A stretch of DNA of 64,000 nt from Lysinibacillus pinottii (GCF_024753545.1 NZ_JANTOO010000002.1:62001-126000); one strand, 5' to 3'; shown: positions 42,885-52,284, counted from the stretch's first letter. Program-made: numbers and translations. The notes: a model not told the origin generated them from the sequence alone.

Positions 42885-44135
42885 TCATACTTTTAAGCTA
42901 TTTCGTACTGCCGTTAATAAATATAATGAGCCAGATACAACCGTTCTTCGCTTGCTGTCTGATTGTACCTGTAAAAATTGCACATAATCCACTAAGATAT
43001 TTTTAGATGTTGCTTTGGAAAGACCCAGCAAATTTTGCGCAGCCATCGCTCTTGGATTATCAAAATCAACAAAATAAAATTCATCACTAACTTGCTCTAA
43101 CAGTCGAAGAATTTGTTGAACATCTTTGTCTGCTAGTATGCCCACAACAAATGTGATTTGCTCTCCTGGAAACTCATTTTTTATCGTTTCTACTAATGTT
43201 TCAGCACTGGCTGGGTTATGCGCCCCATCGACAATAACAAATGGTATGATTTCTTCAAAACGGCCTAAAATAGCCGCTTTTTTCACAGCCTCTCGAACTG
43301 CTGTTTTTTTCACAGGCACATTAAAAAATGCTGCCACTTCAAGGAATGCTGAGATAGCAAGTGCCATATTATTGGCCTGATGAGGCCCTTTCATTGAACG
43401 TGTTAGATGGGAGAATTGGACATTTCGTCCGTCATTTAAATAATATTCTCCTTCAGTCGATGAGGATATTGAAAAATGTTGACCTATTTCATATACGTTG
43501 GCTTTTTTCTGAGTAGCCTCTGCATAAACAACACGCTTGGCATCTTCTGGCAAATTACCGATAATGACAGGGCGATTTTGTTTAATAATACCTGCTTTAT
43601 GGCGCGCAATACTGTCAATTGTATTGCCCAAAAATTGGGTGTGCTCTAAAGCTATACTTGGGATAATGGAGACGATGGGTATGACCACATTCGTACTATC
43701 CAATAATCCCCCCATACCCGCTTCAATCAATGAAAGATCAACATCATTATTCACAAAATATAAAAATGCTGCCACAGTCAAAAGTTCAAAATCTGTTAGT
43801 TTCCCACTTAAACCGGCTGCATGCATTTGTCGAAAAACGGCATCCATATCAGCTTCGGTAATAGGTTGACCATCTATTTGAATTTGGTCGTGCACATCGA
43901 CTATACAAGGTGACATAAATTTACCCACTCGTAATGTATGTTCTTTGGCGAGAGCCTCAAGAAAGGTTAATGTGGAGCCCTTCCCATTTGTGCCTGCCAA
44001 GTGTACAACATGTAAGGCTTGCTGAGGGTTTCCAACTAATAGCAAAGCCTCCTCCATCGCCACAAGACCAGGTTTTATGACATCATCACTGTGGACAGCC
44101 CACTTCTCTTTATAGTGATTGAATCCCGGTATCAT
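42885..44135 (-). CDS. Second, divergent folylpolyglutamate synthase paralogue
   Basis: A 416-residue Mur-ligase-family protein: P-loop LAGTNGKGST, EHTQFLGN, carbamylated-Lys region RHKAGIIK, and C-terminal DGAHNPAS. Differences from its neighbour lie at positions expected to contact the pterin substrate. The usual TSPHL..ERI.I is MSPCI..DQI.I and GGRLDATN is GGLLDSTN. It may have altered substrate preference or reduced activity. The start at 44135 follows AGGAGG and forms an ATGA overlap with the upstream folC, so both are translated together. Confidence 0.8.
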   Translation of the reverse strand: MIPGFNHYKEKWAVHSDDVIKPGLVAMEEALLLVGNPQQALHVVHLAGTNGKGSTLTFLEALAKEHTLRVGKFMSPCIVDVHDQIQIDGQPITEADMDAVFRQMHAAGLSGKLTDFELLTVAAFLYFVNNDVDLSLIEAGMGGLLDSTNVVIPIVSIIPSIALEHTQFLGNTIDSIARHKAGIIKQNRPVIIGNLPEDAKRVVYAEATQKKANVYEIGQHFSISSSTEGEYYLNDGRNVQFSHLTRSMKGPHQANNMALAISAFLEVAAFFNVPVKKTAVREAVKKAAILGRFEEIIPFVIVDGAHNPASAETLVETIKNEFPGEQITFVVGILADKDVQQILRLLEQVSDEFYFVDFDNPRAMAAQNLLGLSKATSKNILVDYVQFLQVQSDSKRRTVVSGSLYLLTAVRNSLKV

Positions 44136-45424
44136 CGTCCTTCCTCCTGTAGCCACTGGCGAACATTCGCTATGAAATATAAAGAACCGGTAATCACAAC
44201 AACATCCTCTTCAGCTCTTTCACGTAGTACAGTTTGTACAGATTCCATCCAATCCTCATGGTACGATTTATTGGCATTCGTTGATAATATGGATAAATCT
44301 TTAGCAGGCATTGCATTGGGTAGGTTAATTTGTGTAAAAGTAATTGACGTTGCAACATCATCCATTAGTGCAATACTATTTGCGTGATCCTTATCTGCTA
44401 ATGCTGCATACACAAAACGATAATGGCTTTTTGGAAATACATTTTTAAGTGTTTGGATAAGTGCAGCAGTCCCCTCTGAATTATGGGCACCATCTAAAAC
44501 AATTTTTTGTGGCCATTGTTCGAAGCGACCAGCCCAATGTGCATATAGAAGTCCATGCCGAATGGATTGGTCTGACAGGGTAATGGCTCCCTCTTCCCGT
44601 AATGCGAGGATTGCTGTAATGGCAAGGATTGCATTATTGATTTGATGGGGACCAGCCATTTTTAAAGCTATATCAGTCATTACAATATTACTCTTTTCAT
44701 ACGTGAATTGCTGAACGTCTGTACCTTGTAAAATATCTGAAACAGTAAAATCTTGTCCTAAAATGAAGCATTGAGCCTGTTGTGCATCTGCTGTTTGTTT
44801 TATAACAGCTAATGCTTCTTCATTGCTAACCCCTATAACAACCGGAACACCCTTTTTTATGATGCCAGCCTTTTCAGAGGCAACCTTGGCAAATGTATCA
44901 CCTAAAAAGGCAGTATGCTCAAGTGAAATTGTCGTAATAATTGCTAGTAGTGGCGACACGACATTGGTTGCATCTAAACGCCCTCCAAGCCCCGTTTCAA
45001 TAAGCGCTATATCAATTCCCTGATCGGCAAAAAATTGAAACATTACTAGTGTTACTACTTCAAAAAAGCTTGGAAAATCTCCATTATACTGTTCTTCTAT
45101 AATCTTAGCTAGTTTATTGAAATAGTATAAAAATTGTTCATCAGTTATCGGCTCACCATTAATGGTCATCCTTTCATTAACTCGCTCTAAATGTGGGGAA
45201 GTAAATGCCCCTACTTGGTACCCAGCGTGTTGTAGCATTTCTCTAAGGGCATTCACTGTAGAACCCTTTCCATTCGAACCGGCCACATGAATCACGCGTA
45301 GTTTATTGTGAGGATTCTCTAAATGTGCTAGTACTTCTTTCATTAGTACAAGCGGTGCACGTTTATGGTCAACGGCTTTTAGGGTAAAAATAAATTCCGT
45401 ACATTCGTTCATTGTGTTAAACAA
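44132..45424 (-). CDS. folC: Bifunctional folylpolyglutamate/dihydrofolate synthase
   Basis: Adds glutamates to folates and makes dihydrofolate. The 430-residue protein keeps the canonical motifs VAGSNGKGST, FTSPHLERVNERMTI, GLGGRLDATNVV, LEHTAFLGD, SEKAGIIKKG and DGAHNSEG. The start is taken as the TTG at 45422-45424, eight bases after GAGGGAG, which also gives the N-terminal length of B. subtilis FolC. A GTG three codons upstream and an ATG four codons downstream are alternatives. Nearest upstream neighbours are the small gene at 45550 and valS. Confidence 0.92.
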   Translation of the reverse strand: MFNTMNECTEFIFTLKAVDHKRAPLVLMKEVLAHLENPHNKLRVIHVAGSNGKGSTVNALREMLQHAGYQVGAFTSPHLERVNERMTINGEPITDEQFLYYFNKLAKIIEEQYNGDFPSFFEVVTLVMFQFFADQGIDIALIETGLGGRLDATNVVSPLLAIITTISLEHTAFLGDTFAKVASEKAGIIKKGVPVVIGVSNEEALAVIKQTADAQQAQCFILGQDFTVSDILQGTDVQQFTYEKSNIVMTDIALKMAGPHQINNAILAITAILALREEGAITLSDQSIRHGLLYAHWAGRFEQWPQKIVLDGAHNSEGTAALIQTLKNVFPKSHYRFVYAALADKDHANSIALMDDVATSITFTQINLPNAMPAKDLSILSTNANKSYHEDWMESVQTVLRERAEEDVVVITGSLYFIANVRQWLQEEGR

Positions 45425-45499
45425 AAGAAACACTCCCTCTTACTGCAATATCTCTATTTTAGTACAAGTAACATTTAATAACATAGATTAATGACAAAA

Positions 45500-45535
45500 A
45501 AATAGAAAAAACACACAGCTAGCTACTGCGTGTTT
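45500..45535 (-). terminator. Terminator of the small gene at 45550
   Basis: AAACACGCAG pairs with CTGTGTGTTT (one G-U) around 7 bases, followed by T residues. Confidence 0.75.
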
Positions 45536-45549
45536 GATAAGTAATTCTG

Positions 45550-45948
45550 TTAATGTACTTGGTGAGTCCCTAGCAGAGCACCCATATTGTCCAAAATAAT
45601 TCTTGCATCATTGTTTAATAAAGGTATAACATCAGGACGTTGTACTAATTCAAAAGAATTTTTTAATGTTCTTTTTAACATTGAAATATCAAAATTCGAG
45701 CAATACTCATTTATTCTATTGATGATTAACATATCTGCCCGTGATAGTTTTGTACACTCCTGTTGAGTTTGCCTATTTGCTAATACATGTTTAATAAGCA
45801 CACGCGCACTGGTATTTAATAAACGATAATTTTTCGCTTCTGATAATTTTACTAGATTTGTTTCAATTAATACCCTTGCACTAACAAAATCTAAGTCATC
45901 ACATGCTTTATTGACTTTCGTAATATAGGTTGTCATATTACCTGTCAT
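45550..45948 (-). CDS. Hypothetical helical protein
   Basis: A 132-residue protein, not recognised. It is predominantly helical, without signal peptide or membrane helix. It reads like two similar halves, with phrases such as FVSARVLIETNLVKLSEAKNYRLLNTSARVLIK and NDARILDNMG-like endings (the second half ends LLNNDARIILDNMG). The start at 45948 follows GGAGATG; an ATG six codons upstream also has a possible site. It stands alone between valS and folC with its own terminator. Coding bias looks like that of its neighbours. Confidence 0.7.
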   Translation of the reverse strand: MTGNMTTYITKVNKACDDLDFVSARVLIETNLVKLSEAKNYRLLNTSARVLIKHVLANRQTQQECTKLSRADMLIINRINEYCSNFDISMLKRTLKNSFELVQRPDVIPLLNNDARIILDNMGALLGTHQVH

Positions 45949-46154
45949 TTTCACATCTCCATTCATACCTCAAACCCGCAAAAAAACGTTCAATTGCCAT
46001 AGCTATTTCATTACAGATCATTTTTCTCGATTACACAACATCATATTAGGTTTTGTTTCCTACTACATTAATAAACATCCTCACCTATTAGACTAATTAT
46101 TCTAAATAGTACTATATATTTTTACCCATTTCAACGCATAACTTTTGCTCCATA

Positions 46155-46193
46155 TAAAAAAAGCAATGGATGACTTTATTGTCATCCATTGCT
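46155..46193 (-). terminator. Terminator of valS
   Basis: AGCAATGGATGAC pairs perfectly with GTCATCCATTGCT, followed by seven T on the minus strand. Confidence 0.92.
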
Positions 46194-46199
46194 CAACTA

Positions 46200-48845
46200 T
46201 TACATATTTTTTAGTTCTTCTAAACGTTTTAATACAACCGCGTGCTTACTTTCATAATCTGCTAATTTTTCACGTTCAACATTTACTAATGCCTCAGGTG
46301 CTTTCGATACGAACTTTTCATTTGATAGCTTACCTGTCACTAACTTTACTTCTTTCGCCCATTTCTCTAACTCTTTTTCAAGACGAGCGATTTCTTCCTC
46401 TAAATTAATTAGCCCAACAAGTGGTAGGAAAACTTGGGCACCTGTAATAACTGCTGTCATCGATTGACCTGGTGCCTCTAAACCTTCACCAATTGTTAAC
46501 GTATCTGGATTACAGAATTTCTCTAAATAAGCTTTATTCGCTTCAAGTACTGCCACTGTTGCAGCATCTTTCGCAGAGATAAACAACGGCACTTTTTTGC
46601 TCATTGGCGTGTTTACTTCCGCACGAATATTACGAACTGAACGTATAATATCCATTAGGAGCTTCATATTATCTGATTCGTCAGCAAAATGAAGATCCGT
46701 GCGTACTGTTGGCCATGCAGCTACTGTAATTGATTCTCCATCATGTGGTAAGTGTTGCCAAATTTCTTCTGTAATGAATGGCATAAATGGATGTAATAGA
46801 CGCATCGTTTGATCGAGTACGTACGCTAAAATAGAACGAGTTGTCTTTTTAGCAGCTTCATCCTCACCATAAAGTGGTAACTTCGCCATTTCAATATACC
46901 AAGAACAGAAATCATCCCAAATGAAATTGTAAAGCTCACGACCAACTTCACCAAACTCATAGCGCTCTGCCAGAGATGTTACACGTTCAATTGTTTCATT
47001 TAAGCGTGTTAAAATCCATTTGTCAGCAACTGATTTTTCACCTGTTAAATCAATTTCATCATATGTCATTCCATCCATATTCATAAGTGCAAAACGGGAT
47101 GCATTCCAAATCTTATTCGAAAAATTCCATACAGCCTCTACTTTCTCAGTAGTATAGCGTAAGTCTTGACCAGGTGATGAACCTGTTGCTAAGAAGTAGC
47201 GTAATGAGTCTGCACCATACTGCTCAATAACATCCATTGGATCTACACCATTGCCAAGTGACTTACTCATTTTTCGCCCTTCACCATCACGTACTAATCC
47301 GTGAATTAATACATCCTTGAATGGGCGTTGTTCTGTAAATTCAAGACCTTGGAAAATCATTCGAGATACCCAGAAGAAAATAATATCATAGCCTGTTACG
47401 AGTGTATTTGTTGGGTAATAACGTTTATATTCTTCATTTGCCTCGTCTGGCCAGCCCATTGTAGAAAACGGCCATAGTGCTGAAGAGAACCATGTATCTA
47501 GTACATCTTCATCCTGTGTCCAATTTTCTGCATCAACCGGTGCTTCTTTTCCTACGTAAATTTCACCTGTTTCATTATGGTACCAAGCTGGGATTTGATG
47601 GCCCCACCATAATTGACGAGAAATACACCAATCACGAATATTTTCCATCCAGCGAGAATAAGTGTTTTCAAAACGAGCTGGAACAAAGTTTACTTTACCT
47701 TCTTGGTCTTTTTGAAGCTCTAATGAAGAGTCTGCAAGTGGTTGCATTTTAACGAACCATTGTGCTGAAAGATATGGCTCTACAACAGCACCAGAGCGTT
47801 CAGAATGCCCTACTGAATGCATATGTTCTTCGATGCGTATTAACACGCCTGCTTCTTGTAAATCAGCAACAATTTGTTTACGGCATTCAAAACGGTCCAT
47901 ACCGTTGTATTTGCCAGCAAGTTCGTTCATTGTGCCATCTTCATTCATCACAAGGATACGTTCAAGGTTGTGACGATTACCAACTTCAAAGTCATTTGGA
48001 TCATGTGCAGGTGTCATTTTTACAACCCCTGTTCCAAATTCCATATCAACATAGTCATCAGCTACAATCGGAATTTCGCGACCTACAATCGGTAAGATAA
48101 CTGTTTTACCAATTAAATGCTGATAACGTTCATCTTTCGGGTGAACAGCTACTCCAGAGTCGCCAAGCATTGTCTCAGGACGTGTTGTCGCAACCTCTAC
48201 ATATCCTGAGCCATCAGCCAAAGGATATTTCATATGATAGAAGGCACCCTGCACATCCTGGTAAATAACCTCAATATCAGACAATGCCGTTTTAGCAGCC
48301 GGATCCCAGTTAATAATGCGTTCACCACGATAGATTAAGCCTTTTTCATATAATTGAACAAATACTGTGTTAACTGCCTCTGAAAGACCTTTATCAAGTG
48401 TGAAACGCTCACGTGTGTAGTCTAATCCAAGGCCAAGCTTTGCCCATTGATCACGAATATGTCCAGCATATTCTTCTTTCCATTCCCATGTCTTCTCGAG
48501 GAATTTTTCACGTCCTAAATCATAACGTGTAATATTATCCTCACGTAGCTTTGCTTCTACTTTTGCCTGTGTAGCAATACCGGCATGGTCCATACCTGGT
48601 AACCAAAGTGCATCATATCCTTGCATACGCTTCATACGAATGAGGATGTCTTGTAAAGTCGTATCCCATGCATGACCAAGGTGTAATTTACCTGTTACGT
48701 TCGGTGGTGGAATAACAATTGAATAAGGTTTTTTCCCGCTTTCTGGCTGCGCCTCAAAAAATTTCCCTTGTAGCCACCATTCATAGCGACCGGCTTCAAT
48801 GGACTGTGGGTCATATTTAGTTGGCATTGAAATGTTTTCTGTCAT
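46200..48845 (-). CDS. valS: Valyl-tRNA synthetase
   Basis: Class I synthetase charging tRNA-Val, 881 residues. It has the HIGH-type PNVTGKLHLGHAWD, the editing domain with TTRPETMLGD, the KMSKS-type GRKMSKSLGNG, an anticodon-binding domain, and a C-terminal coiled coil (LINLEEEIARLEKELEKW). AGGAGG precedes the ATG. Expression is controlled by the T-box leader upstream. Confidence 0.98.
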   Translation of the reverse strand: MTENISMPTKYDPQSIEAGRYEWWLQGKFFEAQPESGKKPYSIVIPPPNVTGKLHLGHAWDTTLQDILIRMKRMQGYDALWLPGMDHAGIATQAKVEAKLREDNITRYDLGREKFLEKTWEWKEEYAGHIRDQWAKLGLGLDYTRERFTLDKGLSEAVNTVFVQLYEKGLIYRGERIINWDPAAKTALSDIEVIYQDVQGAFYHMKYPLADGSGYVEVATTRPETMLGDSGVAVHPKDERYQHLIGKTVILPIVGREIPIVADDYVDMEFGTGVVKMTPAHDPNDFEVGNRHNLERILVMNEDGTMNELAGKYNGMDRFECRKQIVADLQEAGVLIRIEEHMHSVGHSERSGAVVEPYLSAQWFVKMQPLADSSLELQKDQEGKVNFVPARFENTYSRWMENIRDWCISRQLWWGHQIPAWYHNETGEIYVGKEAPVDAENWTQDEDVLDTWFSSALWPFSTMGWPDEANEEYKRYYPTNTLVTGYDIIFFWVSRMIFQGLEFTEQRPFKDVLIHGLVRDGEGRKMSKSLGNGVDPMDVIEQYGADSLRYFLATGSSPGQDLRYTTEKVEAVWNFSNKIWNASRFALMNMDGMTYDEIDLTGEKSVADKWILTRLNETIERVTSLAERYEFGEVGRELYNFIWDDFCSWYIEMAKLPLYGEDEAAKKTTRSILAYVLDQTMRLLHPFMPFITEEIWQHLPHDGESITVAAWPTVRTDLHFADESDNMKLLMDIIRSVRNIRAEVNTPMSKKVPLFISAKDAATVAVLEANKAYLEKFCNPDTLTIGEGLEAPGQSMTAVITGAQVFLPLVGLINLEEEIARLEKELEKWAKEVKLVTGKLSNEKFVSKAPEALVNVEREKLADYESKHAVVLKRLEELKNM

Positions 48846-48897
48846 ATTGACTCCTCCTAATGTTTGAAGACTATTGATAAAGCAATCACTTTACCAA

Positions 48898-49183
48898 ATA
48901 AAAAAACTCCTCTCGTCTAAAAGGACGAAGGAGTTTTAGTTCGCGGTACCACCTTTAATTCCAGCAGCGGTTAAGAAAATGATCATCGAATACATTTCTC
49001 AGCCTTATCTACTGGCTCTTAATTCGGTAACGGTGTTTAACCGGCTTTAACTACTGTTAGTTCACTAAAGCTGCTCAAGGGCTACCTTCAATTAAGTACA
49101 AATAGAAACTTCTCAGCTACCGTTTCCTCTCTGAAAATGTAAGCATAATTTACTCTTCCCTATCATAGCATCTGTATTTAATT
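48898..49183 (-). promoter_or_regulatory. T-box leader of valS
   Basis: On the minus strand the leader carries a distal Stem I loop (GGTAGCTGAGAAGTTTC), a probable Val specifier GTA at 49083-49085, the T-box AAAGGTGGTACCGCGA (48941-48956), and a terminator hairpin AAACTCCT..CGTC/GACG..AGGAGTTT with a T run (48898-48938). The T-box itself is unmistakable; the specifier codon is tentative. Confidence 0.9.
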
Positions 49184-49189
49184 TTCCTT

Positions 49190-49219
49190 ATTGTACCGCA
49201 AAAACGTGTAATTTTTCAA
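49190..49219 (-). promoter_or_regulatory. SigA promoter of valS
   Basis: Minus-strand TTGAAA (49214-49219), 18-base spacer, TACAAT (49190-49195), just upstream of the T-box leader. Confidence 0.6.
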
Positions 49220-49277
49220 GTGATTTAGTCATCTTTTAATAAGAGTAAAGTAAATAGAAAAGGAAGTGAATTTTCAA

Positions 49278-49472
49278 ATGCGTCGACGCAAGTATAACCC
49301 CTGGCTTTTACCACCTTGGATAAGGCAAGTTCGTTTTTACTGTAGAACGATTATCGTGCCGATTTGTTGTTTTCAGTTTATTCGTGTCATTATTGTTCCA
49401 ACATCCGGTGATTTAATTTTCTTATTACTCTTGCTACTTCTCAGCTATTTACTTTTGAAAGACATCATTTGA
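49278..49472 (+). CDS. Small hypothetical membrane protein
   Basis: A 64-residue open frame starting MRRRKYNPWLLPPW after GGAAGTGA. A basic, Trp/Pro-rich N terminus is followed by one hydrophobic segment (IIVPICCFQFIRVIIVP) and a second of almost pure Leu (LIFLLLLLLLSYLLL). That fits a small membrane protein. The last 24 bases overlap the convergent SpoVID-like gene. Not recognised; it could be a spore or stress micro-protein, or a chance frame. Confidence 0.5.
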   Translation: MRRRKYNPWLLPPWIRQVRFYCRTIIVPICCFQFIRVIIVPTSGDLIFLLLLLLLSYLLLKDII

Positions 49473-50129
49473 TACACGAACTTTAAGCGGTGTATATTCT
49501 TCTGTTAGATCCCAAATCATAGAAGGCACTTCATGCCAAGAGCTGGACTCACGTACAACAATATGACTTGAGGATTCTCTCAAAATTGTTTTTTGGTCAA
49601 CTGTTGTAGTCTTCTCTTGGTGTGAAGCCGCTACTACTGCGGTAGTTTGTTTTTTCACTTGCGTGCTTTCTTCCAGCACAGCAAGTGTCTCTTCATGTTC
49701 AAAGGCACTGGCAGTAAAGGGCTGATTTTCGATCACATGGTCATTTTCAACAACTGGCTCATATTCGTTAAAAACGCTTGTGACTGTCCACTCGAGCTGA
49801 CATTTCTGATTCGTCAAGCTCGGTCGAATATCTTTGACCATTATATCCTTCAGGTCTGATTCTTTTGGTAAATCGACATGTAATGGCACGGCATACTCAA
49901 AATAACCTGTATCTCCTTGGACATCTAGGGCATCAATTGAAATTAAATCCTCATCGCCTGTAAAAGCTTGCATATTTTGAAAATCGAAGCGTACATGTGC
50001 GGTGATATGATATATGCCTATTAGTCGAAGTGAATCCTCTAACTGCATTGCTTGCCACTGTGGCTTAATTTGCACTGCCGCTATTTCTGTTGGGCAACCG
50101 TACCCAGGAAAACAAAATGTTTCGCTCAT
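49449..50129 (-). CDS. SpoVID-like N-terminal domain protein without LysM
   Basis: Resembles the N-terminal domain of SpoVID, the protein that anchors and encases the spore coat (CFPGYGCPTEIAAVQIKPQWQAMQLEDSLRLIGIYHITAHV), and sits where B. subtilis has spoVID, next to hemL. The C-terminal LysM domain of SpoVID is absent; the protein ends after a Ser/Glu-rich stretch at 226 residues. The ATG at 50129 has no ribosome site. The strong AAGGGAGGG (50157-50165) lies seven bases before ATC (50148-50150) in the same frame, which would add seven residues and matches the N-terminal length of SpoVID. Confidence 0.65.
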   Translation of the reverse strand: MSETFCFPGYGCPTEIAAVQIKPQWQAMQLEDSLRLIGIYHITAHVRFDFQNMQAFTGDEDLISIDALDVQGDTGYFEYAVPLHVDLPKESDLKDIMVKDIRPSLTNQKCQLEWTVTSVFNEYEPVVENDHVIENQPFTASAFEHEETLAVLEESTQVKKQTTAVVAASHQEKTTTVDQKTILRESSSHIVVRESSSWHEVPSMIWDLTEEYTPLKVRVSNDVFQK

Positions 50130-50242
50130 GTTCCATGTTTTGTGTTCGATAATAATCCCTCCCTTTGCATCATATGTCTTATAAGGGGATAGTATGCTAG
50201 AAAGCTTCCTATTGAACAGTATAAAAAAGAGGCAATTAGTAT

Positions 50243-50284
50243 AAAAATGGCATGCTAGAACATTACTTCTAGCATGCCATTTTT
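50243..50284. terminator. Terminator of the SRPBCC gene
   Basis: Perfect 18-bp stem AAAAATGGCATGCTAGAA with its complement around CATTAC; A and T runs on both sides. Core GCATGCTAGA is shared with the hemL terminator. Confidence 0.9.
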
Positions 50285-50303
50285 ATGAATGTACTAACAT
50301 CCG

Positions 50304-50750
50304 TTAAACATGTACTAATTTAATTTTATTCGCTACACGATCTGTTAATATTTGTGTTGCCTTTGGTACAATCGGCTTGAAAATCGGGTTTAAAACAGGG
50401 CCAGCTAACCCACCAGCAATCACTTCTAAGAAGCCTGTCATTTTTGTATTTTCAGCATCGATGCTTTCTGCAAGGAAATAGCCATTTCCTGTAAAATTAT
50501 CAGAAAGACCTTTTAGTTCAAATGTTACTTTAGATGGGGCTACCCACTCCAAAATAATAATTTCTACTTCTACTGTTTTTTTCAGAACTCCAACATTTCC
50601 TTTAAAAGTCCATGTTGAATGTTTGTCATCAATCATTTCATGTGCGTTATAACCTGGGACAAGCTTTGCCCATTTCTCCATATCACTGACGAAATCCCAT
50701 ACATGTTCAATTCCTACGGGTACTTCGACTGTATGTGTGCCTGTTGCCAT
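50304..50750 (-). CDS. SRPBCC (CoxG-like) family protein
   Basis: A 148-residue START/SRPBCC-fold protein of the CoxG type: VEVPVGIEHVWDFVSDMEKWAKLVPGY at the N terminus and a C-terminal helix. Such proteins bind hydrophobic ligands; the name from CO dehydrogenase subunit G does not imply that function here, as no cox genes are present. Single gene with its own terminator between the spoVID-like gene and the haem operon. Confidence 0.85.
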   Translation of the reverse strand: MATGTHTVEVPVGIEHVWDFVSDMEKWAKLVPGYNAHEMIDDKHSTWTFKGNVGVLKKTVEVEIIILEWVAPSKVTFELKGLSDNFTGNGYFLAESIDAENTKMTGFLEVIAGGLAGPVLNPIFKPIVPKATQILTDRVANKIKLVHV

Positions 50751-50945
50751 ATTAATTCACTACTTTCTTTTATGAATAGCTATATTATAAACGATATCGT
50801 CCACATTTTGGCTATGCTGAAAGATATAATTTTGACAAAAGCAGGTCCTTCATCCAGTATAGATGATTGTCCCTGGTAGTTAATATATGCTATATTTTCT
50901 CTTTTGTTCTTTTATTGCTCAAGTACTACAATGACTTCTAACTTA

Positions 50946-50983
50946 TATAAAAAGGGCATGCTAGATTTTTTCTAGCATGCCCT
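50946..50983 (-). terminator. Terminator of the haem operon
   Basis: AGGGCATGCTAGA pairs with TCTAGCATGCCCT, followed by a T run on the minus strand, directly after the hemL stop. Confidence 0.9.
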
Positions 50984-50991
50984 ATAAAACT

Positions 50992-52284
50992 TTACTTAGC
51001 CAATTGAGCAAACACTTTATGGAATGCAGCTACTGTTTTAGCAATATGTTCTTCCGTATGAGCTGTCGAAATAAATAACCCTTCAAACTGAGATGGTGGT
51101 AGGAAAATTCCTTCCTCAGCCATCAATCGGAAGTATTCAGCAAATAAAGCTAAATCCGATGATTTTGCAGTTGCAAAATCAATTACCTCTTCATTCGTAA
51201 AGAAGAAGCCAATCATTGAACCCGCACGATTAACAGTGTGAGGAATATTGTATTTCGTCGCCGCTTCGCGGAAACCAGCCTCTAACTGATCGCCTAGTTG
51301 TTTAAAGTGTTCATAAGTACTGCGATCTAAACGTGATAACGTTTCATAGCCTGCTGTCATAGCTAATGGATTTCCTGAAAGTGTACCTGCTTGATAAATT
51401 GGACCAGCTGGTGCTACTTGCTCCATAATTTTTTTTGTACCGGCAAAGGCTCCTACAGGAAGGCCGCCGCCAATTACTTTCCCTAACGTCGTTATATCAG
51501 GTGTAACTCCAAAATAACCTTGTGCACAACCATAATCGACACGGAAGCCCGTCATAACCTCATCAAAGATTAATAACGAACCATGTGTAGATGTTAATTC
51601 GCGTAAACCTTCTAAGAAACCTGATTGTGGTGGTACAACACCCATATTCCCTGCAACTGGCTCTACAATAACTGCTGCTAACTCGGCACCAAATTTTTCA
51701 AAAACAGCTTTAGCGCCTTCTAAATCATTATAGGCTACCGTTAACGTATTACGAGCAACATCTGCTGGTACTCCAGGGCTATCAGGAAGACCTAATGTGG
51801 CAACTCCAGATCCTGCTTTAATTAATAATGAGTCACCATGACCATGATACGATCCTTCAAATTTTAAAATCTTATCACGACCTGTAACACCACGTGCTAC
51901 ACGTAATGCAGACATCGTAGCTTCTGTCCCTGAAGAAACAAAGCGAATCATTTCCATGCCTGGTAATCGATCTAATACTAATTGAGCTAATCGATTTTCT
52001 GTATAGGTTGGTGCACCAAAGGAAGAGCCTTTTGCCGCAGTTTCAGCAATTGCTTTGACAACCTCTGGATGAGTGTGTCCTAAAATGAGTGGTCCCCAAG
52101 ATAATACATAATCGATATATTCATTACCATCAATATCTTTAATAATAGCCCCATGGCCAGATTCCATAAAAATAGGGTCCATATTTACTGATTTGAATGC
52201 ACGTACAGGGCTGTTAACACCTCCTGGCATTAACTGAACAGCTTCAGCATAGGCTTGTTTTGATTTTTCGTAAGAGCGTGTCAT
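50992..52284 (-). CDS. hemL: Glutamate-1-semialdehyde 2,1-aminomutase
   Basis: PLP enzyme turning glutamate-1-semialdehyde into 5-aminolevulinate. The 430 residues have MPGGVNSPVRAF at the start, SSGTEATMSALR, the PLP Asp in IFDEVMTGFR, and the PLP lysine in TTLGKVIGGGLPVGAF. Last gene of hemAXCDBL; it starts directly after the hemB stop. Confidence 0.98.
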   Translation of the reverse strand: MTRSYEKSKQAYAEAVQLMPGGVNSPVRAFKSVNMDPIFMESGHGAIIKDIDGNEYIDYVLSWGPLILGHTHPEVVKAIAETAAKGSSFGAPTYTENRLAQLVLDRLPGMEMIRFVSSGTEATMSALRVARGVTGRDKILKFEGSYHGHGDSLLIKAGSGVATLGLPDSPGVPADVARNTLTVAYNDLEGAKAVFEKFGAELAAVIVEPVAGNMGVVPPQSGFLEGLRELTSTHGSLLIFDEVMTGFRVDYGCAQGYFGVTPDITTLGKVIGGGLPVGAFAGTKKIMEQVAPAGPIYQAGTLSGNPLAMTAGYETLSRLDRSTYEHFKQLGDQLEAGFREAATKYNIPHTVNRAGSMIGFFFTNEEVIDFATAKSSDLALFAEYFRLMAEEGIFLPPSQFEGLFISTAHTEEHIAKTVAAFHKVFAQLAK

